Positions 13,215 to 24,614 of a stretch of 64,000 nucleotides of DNA are shown here, in pieces. The position numbers and the translations under genes are program-made. The stretch comes from Adineta ricciae (lineage: Eukaryota; Rotifera; Eurotatoria; Adinetida; Adinetidae): the NCBI GenBank assembly GCA_905250025.1, contig CAJNOJ010000037.1:248001-312000 (forward strand), in the 5' to 3' direction. The notes beneath the pieces were generated by a model that was not told where the DNA came from, searched no databases, and worked only from the letters and a program-made list of their open reading frames with translations. How positions within the stretch are numbered: the stretch's first letter is position 1; every line of letters starts with the position of its first letter.

Positions 13215-14197
13215 ACTCGTGCTAGATTATGAGGCAAATGGGACAGTAGATTAGAAGAATATGTACTACCTTGTGTACGAGACGACAGCCAGCTAATGAT
13301 GATAAGGAAGAACGAATTTCTCGTTTTCTTTTTCTAATATATATATATATATATGCGCATACGTACACACGCGCACACAGTGTCGCCGAGGGCTATTCGT
13401 TAGAATGGAGAGGGAGAAAGAAGAGGGCAAGCGAGCGGCCGAAAGCAGAGTAAAAGAATGAGTGAGAATCGACACGACGTATGTATATGGTAGCGGTCTT
13501 TTGCAGAATATTCCTCCAGGCAAATTGCTTGCCATGTTGCTGCAGATTAGTTTTCTCACGATTAGACACCGAGAGAAAGGAAGAAGTCCTTGCGGCAATT
13601 GAATATGCCTCTCTTTCGTTCGCTTATGTTGCCTTAAAGCTTCAATCTGTCTTTTATGCTTCCAACTATCTTCTCCTTTTTTTTCTCTATTTTTTGCTTT
13701 CTTTGACACGTTTACAAGAAGATGATCAGAAATAGGGAAAATCAAAAAGAAAGGAAAACTTCTCGTCTCTATTGTATGTATGTATGCACATAGCTCATTT
13801 ACCTGTGGCCATGCGCAATCATCTTTTGCTCTTGCGATTTTTCTCTCTTCGCCTTCATTTTCTCTTCTTCACTCCAAATGCTTCTTCTACTACTGCTTCA
13901 AGCCTCGAGCCTTTTCTCGATCCTATGTGCTTGTCGTCACCGTCACTGAAGCCTTCCAGGCATGTTGGTCTAATTGATGTGTGTGTGTGTATAAGCAATG
14001 CAGATGCGAACAGAGGGAGAGAAAGTTGAAAAGCGATGATGACGAGAATGCGACTTGGAGCAATCTCTATGTATTATATGAATACCGTCCTTTCTTTCTT
14101 TTGATTCTGGTTCTGTTTTGATAAACTTGAAAATAAATATAAAATTAACATATTTAACTATTTATTATTTGTTTCTGATTTAACAGAAAATAAAAGA
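13215..14197. other. Upstream/intergenic region with CT-rich and TA repeats
   Basis: Lies between the start of the KCTD-like gene and the end of the first CYLD-like gene. It has a TA/CA simple repeat (about 13337..13380), strongly polarised CT-rich stretches and a short GC-richer block near 13385..13450. Open frames here on both strands are low-complexity and unsupported. It probably contains the KCTD promoter and 5' UTR; no specific element could be recognised. Confidence 0.4.
13337..13380. repeat. TA/CA simple-sequence repeat
   Basis: A run of (TA)n passes into ATGCGCATACG and then alternating ACAC/GCGC units. All are alternating purine-pyrimidine steps, located about 120 bp upstream of the KCTD-like start codon. 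Confidence 0.7.
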
Positions 14198-15425
14198 CTA
14201 TGCGACAAGTTTATAATATAAAAACGAAGCATTTTTCAGCACATGAAGGCATTGCTCGGATCTGAAAATAATATCATGATTGATATTATCAATCATTTGT
14301 GAGATTTCATCAATAATAATAGAATTTCCTTGATCACTTTCATCATCAACATATGCCCAGCCAGATTTTGTACGAACGTAAGCGCATTCGCTGTATGAGC
14401 ATAAAATAGCTAATAGTAAGTAATCGTTATTATATAGACGAATGGAACGTGATGGAAAGACGATTTCGACATTGTCGTATATTTTGATTAGTTCAATACG
14501 AATGGCAGACGGTGGTACTGGTGGCCGACGTGAAGGGCATTTGTTGATTTGTTCGTCAATTAGTTGTTGAGTTTCACATTGATCAATACAGACATTTAAA
14601 CATAGTTGATTATCGCCTGGAATCTTCGTTTCGAGAAGTGACTTTAAACGGCCAAGTGTCCAATCGTTGAGAAAATACTCGTCGCCAAACGAAGGCACCT
14701 CGTTTGTATTTGTAGTGCCTGAATCCACAGATGCGTCATAAGCTTTAGATTGATAATTTTCTGGACGATATACTCGAGGTGATGAATTGCTATTGTCAGA
14801 AGTCAATGGAGTGAGCTGAATGTTTCTATGTTCTCGTTCAGATGCTAATCGACTGAGCACACCGCGTGGTGATGCTATTGCATGGCTGTTATCTGAACTA
14901 GGTGGCTGCATTTGAGAAACCGACGGTGACATCGCTGATCGAATTGGTTGAGATGGAAAAAACGTACGATTTGGAGAAGTTGGTGATGATTGACTAGAAA
15001 AGATTAAGTATCTAACTGACAGAAATCAATAATTTGTTTACTTGATTGGATGAGCATGGCCATTTTTATCAGTATATTTGTCAATAACTTTGTACGAATC
15101 GGTAAAATTTTTTTGTAAAATGTAATAGCCACGACCAGGTGGACAGTGAAAGTAACGTTTATTATCACATGGACATGTACCATCAGTGTATCCTATAGTC
15201 AAGAAGCAGAACATGCTAAGAAAGAGGAGATCATTTCATCCTACCAGGTAACGTCGAATCGATTAATTCCAAGCCAATCATTGCATGATCTTCAATTGAA
15301 CCTAGCCAGCGGACACTGTTTGACAAAATGAGAAAACCTTTTCAATGTTCAGAGCTTGCGATTGAGACTTACATAGCACTCTGAATGGAGTTTTGCACAG
15401 TATCGCCCACATGTAAAGTATTCAT
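14198..15425 (-). CDS. CYLD-like protein with CAP-Gly domain and inactive USP end
   Basis: Copy A of three adjacent CYLD relatives. From the ATG at 15425 the first exons read LHVGDTVQNSIQSA, VRWLGSIEDHAMIGLEL, then YTDGTCPCDNKRYFHC, a CAP-Gly domain with the CYLD-type CTDGT..RYF..C layout. A Ser/Pro-rich linker follows, then the last exon with the end of a CYLD-type USP fold: FPSRSIRLYNNDYLLLAILC and GWAYVDDESD. In CYLD the catalytic histidine follows LC by four residues (ETSHYVAF); here the same place reads SYSECAYV, so histidine is replaced by cysteine. No catalytic-cysteine block was found. An acceptor (TTTTAG) lies just upstream of the start codon, 43 bp after the stop of copy B, suggesting trans-splicing of a polycistronic transcript. 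Probably a scaffold or pseudo-deubiquitinase. Confidence 0.7.
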
Positions 15426-15478
15426 CAACTTACGAATCTAAAACGATGTATATTACATTACAATATGTTAAATATAGA

Positions 15479-16167
15479 TTAATCGTCATCTTGTATATAA
15501 ATATATTTCAAAGGATTATGAAAAATAATTGAAACGATAAAGTGTGTGCACTCAATTAACTTCTTTTGTTCGTGCGCTGATCTCGAATCTAATATACGAT
15601 TGAGGTCTTCCGATAAATTGTCATTCATTGATTCGCACGCATAATTATTCTGATAATAGTACCATTTTTTTGTTGAGAGATGTCGAATGAAAACAACAGT
15701 TAGTTGATTAATCTCACAGAGAATTGCATGTAGGTGATATTGCGGTGATCGAGGAGAAATAGTGTCGATTATTAGTCTCTCCGATGGCACGATGTATGAA
15801 TTCGGATCGTCGAACAATTTTAGAATTCTTATTGGTAAAATATCTGGTACTGGCCTTCGAAGACGAACTGTGCCTAACTCACGGTGGTCGTCAATTATTT
15901 TTTGAATTGTCTGTAAGCCATTCGATGCGTACAATTCTAAAATGTCTCGATACTCTCCCGAGTTCAAATGAATCTTATCTCGATACGTTTGATCGTTCAA
16001 ATATTTTTCACATTGAGTCTTCATGTAACCAGTAATAGCATTATTCCGAACGAAACCACGTAATTCGTCGTCATCGTCATCTCGAGATTTATTGTTACGT
16101 GCTGAATGAAGAAAGGAAATATCTTATGAGAGTTTCAATTTAAACATCTAAACTCACGTCCTGCCAT
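15479..16167 (-). CDS. CYLD-like inactive USP fragment protein (copy B)
   Basis: Two exons: ATG at 16167 encoding MAG plus one base, then 16101..15479, giving 210 residues. An acidic stretch (SRDDDDDELRG) opens the protein. The middle shows ILPIRILKLFDDPNSYIVPS and the end YHLHAILCEINQLTVVF then KKWYYYQN, aligning with the CYLD LELFAVLC..SHYVAFV..W.FFD block. The histidine position is leucine and the aspartate position after WYYY is glutamine, so the site is dead. There is no CAP-Gly domain or catalytic-cysteine part. The gene lies tail to head with copies A and C, and an acceptor TATATTTCAG lies upstream of its ATG. Confidence 0.6.
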
Positions 16168-16295
16168 AATGTATTGTGTAAACGTTTAAAGCTGACGTTA
16201 ATCTGAAATATAATACAATTTATCACACAATCAAAATCATTCGGGATTTATTTTGAAAAAACTCGTACATGTCATAGCAAAAAGAGAACATTCGG

Positions 16296-17211
16296 TTAGT
16301 TTGCATCAGAAATTTTTCGTGTTATATATACATAAATAATCGGGTGGGTAGTTAAAAGTGATAAAGGATATTCTAGCCGACGAACATCGTTGAAATTGCC
16401 CGAATCGTTTTCCTCGGCAATCGATTCTAGCTGAGATGCTTCATCATCTGATAACACATTTGCATAATATTCCGATGGAAATTCAGGAGTATTAAAGTAT
16501 ATGTGCCAAGTGTTTCTTTGTAAATGTTTATAAAACATAAGTTTACTGCCTCTTTCGTTTAATTTACATAGAATAGCAATTAGTTGCCCTTGAAATGAAC
16601 TTTCTTTTAATCGGATATTTTTATGAAGAAGGTGATCGAACGAAATAAACAAATTGGGTAGGAAGGTTGTTTTACTGTGGAATTCCGTTTGGATTAGAAG
16701 ACATTCTGGGACGTTATGTAAGCGAGATTTACTATTCACGAAAGACTTTTGATCAAGAGCTGTCTGAATAGGTAAATAACCATCAACATTCGATTTCAGT
16801 ACGAGAAAAGTTTCTCTGACATTGTCATCATATATTAACCATTGCACTTTGAACCAGAAAGTGACAATTTCGGAATAGATGCTCGAAAGCATCGGAGTGC
16901 ACAAATGCTGCAAGGTAAATTGTGAGTCATCATAAGAACGTGATGGTGAATTTTGAAAAGATGAAGTTCTGGTAGGCTGACGAGGTGATGTTGAATTCGA
17001 TTTCGCATTCCCTAACAACAAATCAAATACTCCATTCGAGTTTCTCAGGAAACAAACTACAATTATTTTCAAAGGCTGATGTTCTACCTGCAGCATTATT
17101 CATTGACGTCTCATGATTGTATTCCTCTTCGAACTTTTCGAATCCAATATATGATCGTTTCTGTTGCCCGCGCATTTCGTCGGTTCCAATTAAATCTGGT
17201 CGTGATTGCAT
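16296..17211 (-). CDS. CYLD-like inactive USP fragment protein (copy C)
   Basis: Two exons (17211..17088 and 17011..16296, 76-bp intron) give 279 residues. It is the clearest of the three as a CYLD relative: YLPIQTALDQKSFVNSK and NVPECLLIQTEFHSKTTFLP match CYLD VPTIQQLLEWSFINSN and [20 protein letters not shown]. The block QLIAILCKLNERGSKLMFY then WHIYFN corresponds to the histidine strand of CYLD, but the histidine is absent (Arg/Gly) and the aspartate is Asn. The N-terminal ~60 residues are polar and unrelated. Lack of the cysteine half means it cannot be a normal deubiquitinase; it may bind ubiquitin or be a decaying copy. Confidence 0.65.
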
Positions 17212-17461
17212 AAGTCTTTCTATTTAATCTGAAGACAACACCAAGAAAACAAAATCAACTTATATATTACGCACATGACAATAATTAATCAAAAGAATAG
17301 TAAGGAAAATAAATATGCACATAAACTATTACAAAATATATATATGTATCGACGACACTTATTGCATGGGAGATATAATATATAAGAATAAGATTGAATA
17401 GATTCAGTGGGATAGATTGGTCGTACAGAGAAGCGAAAAAATAACGACAAATAAATATTGA

Positions 17462-20400
17462 TTATTTTAAATAAGTGCGTACTATATGATAAATATCATA
17501 AAAAACAGCAAAGAGAAAATAAACTGGAATGATTCCTTTTAAATAGTGTGACCATGACGGCAATTGAAATGGGAGGATATAATGACTAGGAAGAGCATGA
17601 AATGATAGAGTATTCGACAATTACATTCATATCTTACTTATATTCGCGTGTTGAAACTTTGTAAATCATTATACTGAGGAATAATCCAACCTCGACATTT
17701 TGAAATAGACTTGCTGCTTGCTCAAGAATCAATTTGAAACCCTGTGTGAGTGAAGAACAGAAAGTCGAAACACTATTTATCTCCTTCGATATCATACCTT
17801 AGGATTGCTCATAGCAATACCAAAGACGATAGAAAAAATCAACAGCGATGCAATCCACTGAGCGATTCTTTAAGAAAAATTGTAGAGTAGTATGATAAAC
17901 AGAAGGAACCCATTGAATGATGTTTTACGCACCTTCGTACAGTGATATACTCGAAGATACTTCCATATTTTCTTAAGCTCGTTTCGGCTTCTAATGTTGG
18001 ATTCCAGTATGAATCGACAACACCTTTGACTGGATAGAAATAGATAGTAGATTTGTTCTTTGCAAAGACTTCAAAGTGATTTACTTGTATGATGTAATGC
18101 AGAGCCCATTGTCATGAATGATACAGAAATGCTCGTGATGATGAATAATTGTACGATAAAAGAAACGTATTGAAAGTAGCTGAATTCGCCGTTTTCAAGA
18201 ATCTGAAAGAAAATAATGATGAATCTCTTTTTCTTGTATCTTAGTGTGATACATACTTGAGTCAATGGTACTGTTGAGATTTCTCCATTTAGTGCCGATC
18301 TGAAAATATAGAAAGTATTTATGCGGATGAAAAACTGATGATTCTTTGATGAAAATAGCTTTTACTTTTTTAAAGAAGGTGATTGAATACATTGACCATG
18401 AATTTGTGAGTCATTCATAAGATTAAACACGATATGAACCGAATCGTTAATATTTGTCGATAGACACGTACTGCTCTGAGGTACTACGGCAAGGATCGAC
18501 CAACACCTTCAAGAACAGATATAAAAATTCCTTATTTTCGCTCGTGCAATGTAACATGTGTTAAAAATGTGATTTCATGCATTTTAGAATAGTATTGACT
18601 AGCGTGATTTGCTTTTTACCTATTATTCATATTCAATTATGAACTTCCAATAGAAAACTTATGATTTGCATATATACATGATAGGTCGAATGAAAGTTTC
18701 AAACCAGATCTTGGTACAGTAATTCTAAGGATTCGTTGTTTTCCTCAATTAATCTCCGCCTGTAAAAGTCGCTGTTTCGAACAGCTGCTAATTATCCACA
18801 TGCACCTCCCCTTACCAAAGAATATTCAAAATAACGCATGTTGTCAAGCCAAGAAACACCGATACGTTGAAACCAATTATCTACAGACATAAAGGCATTA
18901 TGAAATAGTCTTGGAGGAAAATTTTCGATGTACTTCTTCTCTAGTTTGTTTCAATTTCGCAAACATCATTGGCATGACGTTCATCAATCCACCTAATTAA
19001 ACGCTAATCCGTTAATACAAACATGTTAAGATCTCTGTTCGTACCTAATGCGATTGTACTCATTAGAAACGAGTCTCCAATAGCTGAATAATCGCTCTTA
19101 ACCGGATTTTGTATTTTCAATCCTACTAATAATGTAACGATGACCTAGAAAATAGAAGGCGACAAGATTAACTAATGATAAACAAATGTCGTTTTTTACT
19201 GTCGCAGTAAAAAGTGTGCCTTTCAGAAACGTTAAGATTGAAATAATCGGTTGAATGAACGAATGAAGAAACACGACGACAAATGTCCATGTCCAACAAA
19301 AAATCGGAATCATTTTAATGTATCTAAATCAAACAGAAAAGATTTTCTCAATCTCATTCTGAGCACAACTTACGGAATGTTAAACAATGCTGTGAACGCT
19401 TGGCTACCAGCAAGTGCATAGCTGATCAAAATGCACAATCTAACAGAATCAAAGTGAAATCTCTGTCGATAAATGTAATTCAAACATACAAAGCTAATAG
19501 TACAGTTCCTGTAAATACTTGTCGAAGGAAACATGGTAAAAGAAGTTCGCCAAGCGAATGAAGATTCGGCAAACATCGTTTGATTATATCCGCCTTATAT
19601 GCTAGAAAACGAAAATATATTCTTGATCGTTTTTAATCATACAACGAAAGCATTAGTGCAGCGACATATTAAACAAAAATCCCTACACGATTTTATGTAA
19701 TATTTCGTGTTAGTAACACTAGTAGTTACATTGTCACCGTCATCATCATCATCATCATTTGTCATCAATGGCACATTCGATGGATCGTTGTCTGAAGGAA
19801 CACAATAAGCAACATATAGAAATATATATTTACTAAGACAAGTTACACACACAGACGTAGAAAACAAGGGAAAACAACATTTAATAGGGGGGAAAAGCCA
19901 AATCACCTCTCGAAGGAACAACCATATCTCTTAATTCAGCGAATTCGCCATATTCTAAATAAAAATGAGATTGTCCGTGCCTTCGTGTATCTAGTTATTT
20001 ATGTTCGTTCATATGCATAGAAAGTCTATTCTGTTGATAGGAACTCAGACGACTTCCAATTCGTTCGTGAAATTGCTGATTTCTTTTGAAACGAAAAGGC
20101 CTATTCGGTAAATTGAATTTCATTTCATTGAAAAAGACGAACGTCACTGATTCACTCCAGGGTAATTGTGTAATAAAAATTAAAAAGATTTGTACATAAA
20201 TATTTAACATTGAAATTTTCATTACTTTCAGTGTTAAAACAGGTATTAAAGTAATAATATTACTGAGAATGAATAATCCAATTGATAAAAGACGTTTTAA
20301 TGTTTGAGTGACCATTTTCGATCGTTCATGATCTCTGAATTTCGTTAAAACAAGTGAATAGAAAAAAACTGTTGCTAACCGTTTGCGTTTTAACTTCGAA

Positions 20401-21787
20401 ATATCGCTGTATGATATATAAATCCATACAAATGACAGAAGAGTCAATAGGATAAAAAGAACATAGAGAATAATCGTTGGAATCGAGGATTTTTCATATT
20501 CGATTGTTTGACTGAATACGAATTGCTGAGATTTCGCTTGGCAGAAATGAAAGATGATCGGATGAGTTCCACCTAACGTCATGTGAATTGCAAGGAAGAA
20601 TGTCGAGAGAAAATAATTGAAACATATACCAACGGTGAAACAACATTTCGAATATAGAGTACTTTTATGATTGACAGTACAATCCCAAAAGTGAACTGTT
20701 TCACCGATGATTATAAGGAAAACATCGAATGTGGATAAAAGAAGGAAAAAATGTATAAGAATTTCAAGGGAAAGACACTCCGAATAGTATAGAAAGAAAA
20801 CACACATGATAGACATCGTTATACAACGTAAGATACATACAATCAAATGGTGAAGAATATAGAAATTATAAATCGAATATTGATTTGTGCGAGTTTTGCG
20901 TCTAAAAGTAGCTATTGTGTTGAAGAATCCATTGCTCAATTGAATAATCAATACAATTGTGAGAATGACACTCAAACCCATGAATATAAAGATGTAGAAA
21001 CGTGGAATAACTGTCATTATGTATCTTGGCTTCACTGAAATTTGCTATACAGTGTATGCTCAATCGAAGATACAGTTAACTAGATATGTTTGTCTTTTCT
21101 CGCTTATTAATACCATTCTCGATTTGATACTCCCCGGGAAGAGAGTTTTATTAAGTAAACGATAATCTTGCTCATGGAATACGAGTGATGGTGATCATAT
21201 CTTTTGCGATATCAATTAATTGCAAACAGATGTGATAATATAAGCAAGAGAGGAGCGAGAGACAGAGAGAAAGCAAAAAAAGATCTTGAATATTCATCTT
21301 CTCTTACCCTGTTTTGATGACAAGTCATAATCCGATCCGTATGTATGCAATTCATGTTTCTCCAGATGAATAGGTGCATTATCCTTGTCATTCTATTAAT
21401 AATATATAACAATGACAAATTCGAGTAATCAATATCAATTTTTACTTCTTGCAATTGTTCGATGTTGCGATAGTAAGCTTTTTGTAAAACTTCCGTAAAG
21501 AAAAATATAGTCAGTACCTAGAAGACGAGATGTTTGAAAAGCATGAGTTGATGAACTCTTGTTTTACTTGAACGAAATAGCAGATCACAAATGAAAGTAT
21601 GAACGGTCGAAAACCACTCTCGGATAATGTTACAGGTAAGCCGAGAATACCTGTGCCGAGTACCGATGCAATTGAAACGAAATCTATTTTGATCAATGAA
21701 AATAACGAGTGAGTTTAGGAGAAAAATTCACTTACAAAATTGAGAATAGTGTGAAAGAATTTTCCAAAGATTTGCCCCCAAACCCAT
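17462..21787 (-). CDS. Multi-pass amino-acid-transporter-like protein (APC/Aa_trans type)
   Basis: Integral membrane protein with about 10-11 helices spread over many exons. The first exon starts at ATG 21787 (MGLGANLWKILSHYSQF) and splices into FVSIASVLGTGILGLPVTLS, the G-T-G-I/L-x-L-P first-helix signature of the amino acid/auxin permease superfamily. Later exons give YALAGSQAFTALFNIP, MIPIFCWTWTFVVVFLHSF, SFLMSTIALGGLMNVMPMMF, FSYFQYVSFIVQLFIITSIS and IIPVYFLFAVFYDIYHIV, ending at TAA 17464..17462. An acidic Asp run (six D) from a (CAT)n tract sits in a hydrophilic loop. Exon phases match across a 1,353-bp intron (21307..19955) that holds another gene. The substrate is unknown and the subfamily is not recognised; it is not an obvious SLC32, 36 or 38 orthologue. 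Confidence 0.65.
19995..21017 (-). CDS. Intronless seven-transmembrane receptor nested in transporter intron
   Basis: Single uninterrupted frame of 340 residues with seven well-separated hydrophobic segments: FYIFIFMGLSVILTIVLII, the HHLIVCILRCITMSIMCVF region, IHFFLLLSTFDVFLIIIG, CCFTVGICFNYFLSTFFLA, TIILYVLFILLTLLSFVW, LLSIGLFILSNIITLIPVL and IYVQIFLIFITQLPWSESV. Basic residues follow helices 1, 5 and 7, consistent with cytoplasmic loops of a GPCR. The classical DRY and NPxxY motifs are not evident, so it is a divergent rhodopsin-like or orphan receptor. The ATG at 21017 is preferred; the frame opens upstream with GTG only. It lies wholly inside a transporter intron on the same strand, so it needs its own promoter. 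Intronless GPCR genes are common among expanded invertebrate receptor families. Confidence 0.7.
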   Translation of the reverse strand: MTVIPRFYIFIFMGLSVILTIVLIIQLSNGFFNTIATFRRKTRTNQYSIYNFYILHHLIVCILRCITMSIMCVFFLYYSECLSLEILIHFFLLLSTFDVFLIIIGETVHFWDCTVNHKSTLYSKCCFTVGICFNYFLSTFFLAIHMTLGGTHPIIFHFCQAKSQQFVFSQTIEYEKSSIPTIILYVLFILLTLLSFVWIYISYSDISKLKRKRLATVFFYSLVLTKFRDHERSKMVTQTLKRLLSIGLFILSNIITLIPVLTLKVMKISMLNIYVQIFLIFITQLPWSESVTFVFFNEMKFNLPNRPFRFKRNQQFHERIGSRLSSYQQNRLSMHMNEHK

Positions 21788-22987
21788 TGTTGTTTATTTA
21801 TACTAGAAAGAAACAACATTTGTATGATAAATATGAAGATATAAAGTTACTTTTGCGACTTATTACGCCGAAATAAATGTTAATCACTCGCGCCGACGAT
21901 AACCGCCAGTTTAGATCAACAAATATCAAAGAAAATATTCTAGAAAAAACAGAAATTTAACACAAGTGATATATTCACAAGTTAATAAAGCACAGGAACT
22001 ATTGTTAATATGCGGGAAGAAGTCTATATGTTGGAAATTTAATAAATATATTAAGAACACCGTGGGAAATCCGGCAACGCTCCTCTCCGTCTCCGAGTGC
22101 ACAAGCTTCTCTTGAATATTATAGGTTGAGTCAAAATTAACATAAGATCAGCTCGCATCTCTGTCGACACTCTCGAATGACAAAATTTTGTTTACAGCGA
22201 TTGTATCGACAAATAAACGAATGTGATTTATAGAGAGTAAGTAAGAGTAAGTAATGATTTGTTTTGTCTATGCAAAACATTTTCATTGGTTAGAACTCAT
22301 TCTCACATAATATGAACGAGAAGAAGAAGAAAGAAAAATATAACGTTCTTCTTCGCTGAAGGATTGCTTGACTATAGCAAAGAGGTTTAGAAAACGATTC
22401 TTTTTGTATGACAAACGACAGATGAAACGTTTACTAGTGACATCCACAATGGCGTTTCGTTGTGAAAAAACGAACACATTTTAATTCAGTTCTATCTGGA
22501 TAAGAATATATGTAATCACAAGGAGGATTTGTTCAATTTCGAAAAATTTAATGATTCTCGCGAAAACTTTTAACCGTCGTTTGAATAAGATTTTCACATT
22601 AATTAAAAAGCAACCAATATTTTTGCATAAATAAATCCATTTCACCAAAAAAGAATGAATTAGTAAAAGTCTTCGCCTGATCAATCGTTCTTCCAACTTT
22701 TTCGTACTGCTCGAATGTCAAACTCAGCTCACAGTAGCATCAAACATCGCAGTCGTATTAAAAATATTCGACCTCAGGTAGTACATCAATAGTCTATACC
22801 CCACGAGTGAATAATTAGCTTGTGTCGCACCTGACGCGTGAGACAGACATTTGATAAAACAGCAGGCAAGAAAGAAAGAACGAATCAGAAGAATATCACT
22901 GGATGATGTTTCGACCAATGACGAGACAGCTACTAGAAGTGTATGTATTTTTTCATTGCATCATTTCTAGGTCGAAAAATCGCGCTG
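21788..22987. other. Divergent intergenic region between minus and plus gene blocks
   Basis: About 1.2 kb separating the minus-strand transporter from the plus-strand Rieske gene, so likely a bidirectional promoter region. Only short biased frames were seen. A GTAAGTAAGAG repeat-like stretch lies near 22240. No recognised element. Confidence 0.4.
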
Positions 22988-24290
22988 ATGTCTCTTCATT
23001 TCTTACGATCGTCATCGTAAATAACGCTGTAGTAAATTCTGATGATTCCGCTCAAATGATTCGAACCATATCTTTCTCTTCTTCAACTCCGTCGCTGATT
23101 CACTCGCATTTTGTTTTCATTTATTTAGTTTACTTCAAATACCACGTCGTTTCTTGAAAACATATTCACCCGCAAATCCAAATCAACTCGAACGTATTCT
23201 TCAATCATGGTCTTCGAAAATTCCTGTCGAACGTGCTTTGACCCTTCCATCTGGTTTTTATACATCTCGGGATGTATTTGAACTCGAACGGTATGCTGTC
23301 TTCGGACAGAATTGGCTATATGCTGGACGGAAAGATCAAGTAGATAAATCTGGTGATTTTCTTACCGATCAATTTCTTTCCGAACCATATCTAATCAATG
23401 TGGACGCGTCGGGAAATTTACACGGTCATTATAATGTTTGTTGTCATCATGGTATGCGTTTGTTAGAAAAGCATCAAGGACACATAGATTCGAATGAAAT
23501 TGTTTGTCCATATCATGGTTGGGTATATGAGTTATCGGGACGTTTAAAAAAAGCGTTACGTTTAAAATCTATTCAAGAATTTAAAGCTTCGAAAATTCGT
23601 TTGAAACCAATCGCTATCGAAACCATCGGTCCGTTTATTTATTTGAATTTCAATTTTTCGAACCATACAAATATCGATGACAGCGGTCTTTCGTCTATCA
23701 AACAAATCCATACAAAGTATTTACAATCGACTAATTATGACCGGCTTATTTTCATTACTCGAGAAAGTTATCCAATAAAATGTAACTGGAAAATCTTCGT
23801 CGATAATTATCTCGATGGCGGTTATCATGTTCCATACGCACATAAACAGTTGCATTCGATTCTAAACATGACTGAGTATAAAGTCTCTATCGAAAGTAAC
23901 AAATCGTCTGTTCAATATTGTACCGGCACACAACGAACAGAAGGTCCTGTGGTTTTTGCTTATATTTATCCAAATTTCATGATCAATCGATATGGACCAT
24001 ATATGGACACGAATATTGTCGTACCAATCGATGAACAAAACTGCATTGTTCATATGGATTATTATTACGATCCTCAAACAACAACTCAACAGTTAGAAGA
24101 AAACGAGCGAAATGATTCTCGTCGTGTTCAAAAAGAAGATATTTATTTATGTGAAAACGTTCAACTCGGTCTGCAATCGAACGCATATGATACAGGACGT
24201 TATGTACCAACAGTGGAACATGGCATGCACAGTTTTCATCAAACATTATTCAATGAATTAGAGCACTATTATCATAATTATACAAAATAA
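22988..24290 (+). CDS. Rieske [2Fe-2S] oxygenase, choline-monooxygenase-like
   Basis: Ring-hydroxylating-oxygenase alpha-subunit family, closest in motifs to choline/carnitine monooxygenases. The main exon has no ATG near its 5' end. A 29-nt first exon (22988..23016) spliced by a 112-bp GTAAAT..TTTAG intron in the right phase yields MSLHFLRSSSLLQIPRRF, an Arg-rich, hydroxylated leader typical of mitochondrial import. The predicted protein is ~396 residues. Rieske ligands are CxHxG (C114, H116) and CPYHGW (C136, H139). The mononuclear iron site is DNYLDGGYHVPYAH (H243, H248) with D347 in KEDIYLCENVQLGLQS. All metal ligands are intact. The 1.16-kb body has no introns, unlike its neighbours, which suggests horizontal acquisition. 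The substrate is unproven; quaternary ammonium oxidation is the family-based guess. Confidence 0.85.
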
Positions 24291-24614
24291 TTTTCCTCTC
24301 GAACCAAATTCCATGTAAACAGCATTTTGAACTTGTTCTTCGATTAACCCTTCTCCATATCCGAATACATTTTCTTTCGTTCATACGTCTGATCGGTGTA
24401 ATTTGATACTTACTTGTAAAGAGTAAAGTATCTATACACTGTTTCAAGTTTCAATGTAATATAACCTTTAAAAGCAATTCGATGTCTGATGCGCGATAGG
24501 TTTTATTATACTCCGCGAATGTGTAATAAAATGATTCATTTCTTTTTCAGATTCATTTATTCGAACAAAAGTCATTTCTTCATGAATCTGAATGTCCGTT
24601 AGAACTAATTATCA

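Noticed and set aside
13293-13745. 150-residue minus-strand frame upstream of the KCTD-like gene
   Set aside because: It overlaps CT-rich and TA-repeat sequence, and the opposite strand is equally open; it looks like composition, not coding.
19740-19765. (CAT)n run as an independent microsatellite
   Set aside because: It encodes an Asp run within a transporter exon whose frame and splice phases hold on both sides.
23154-23156. TTG as the start of the Rieske oxygenase
   Set aside because: Eukaryotic genes rarely start at TTG, and an upstream ATG exon spliced by a GT-AG intron in the right phase gives a sensible leader.
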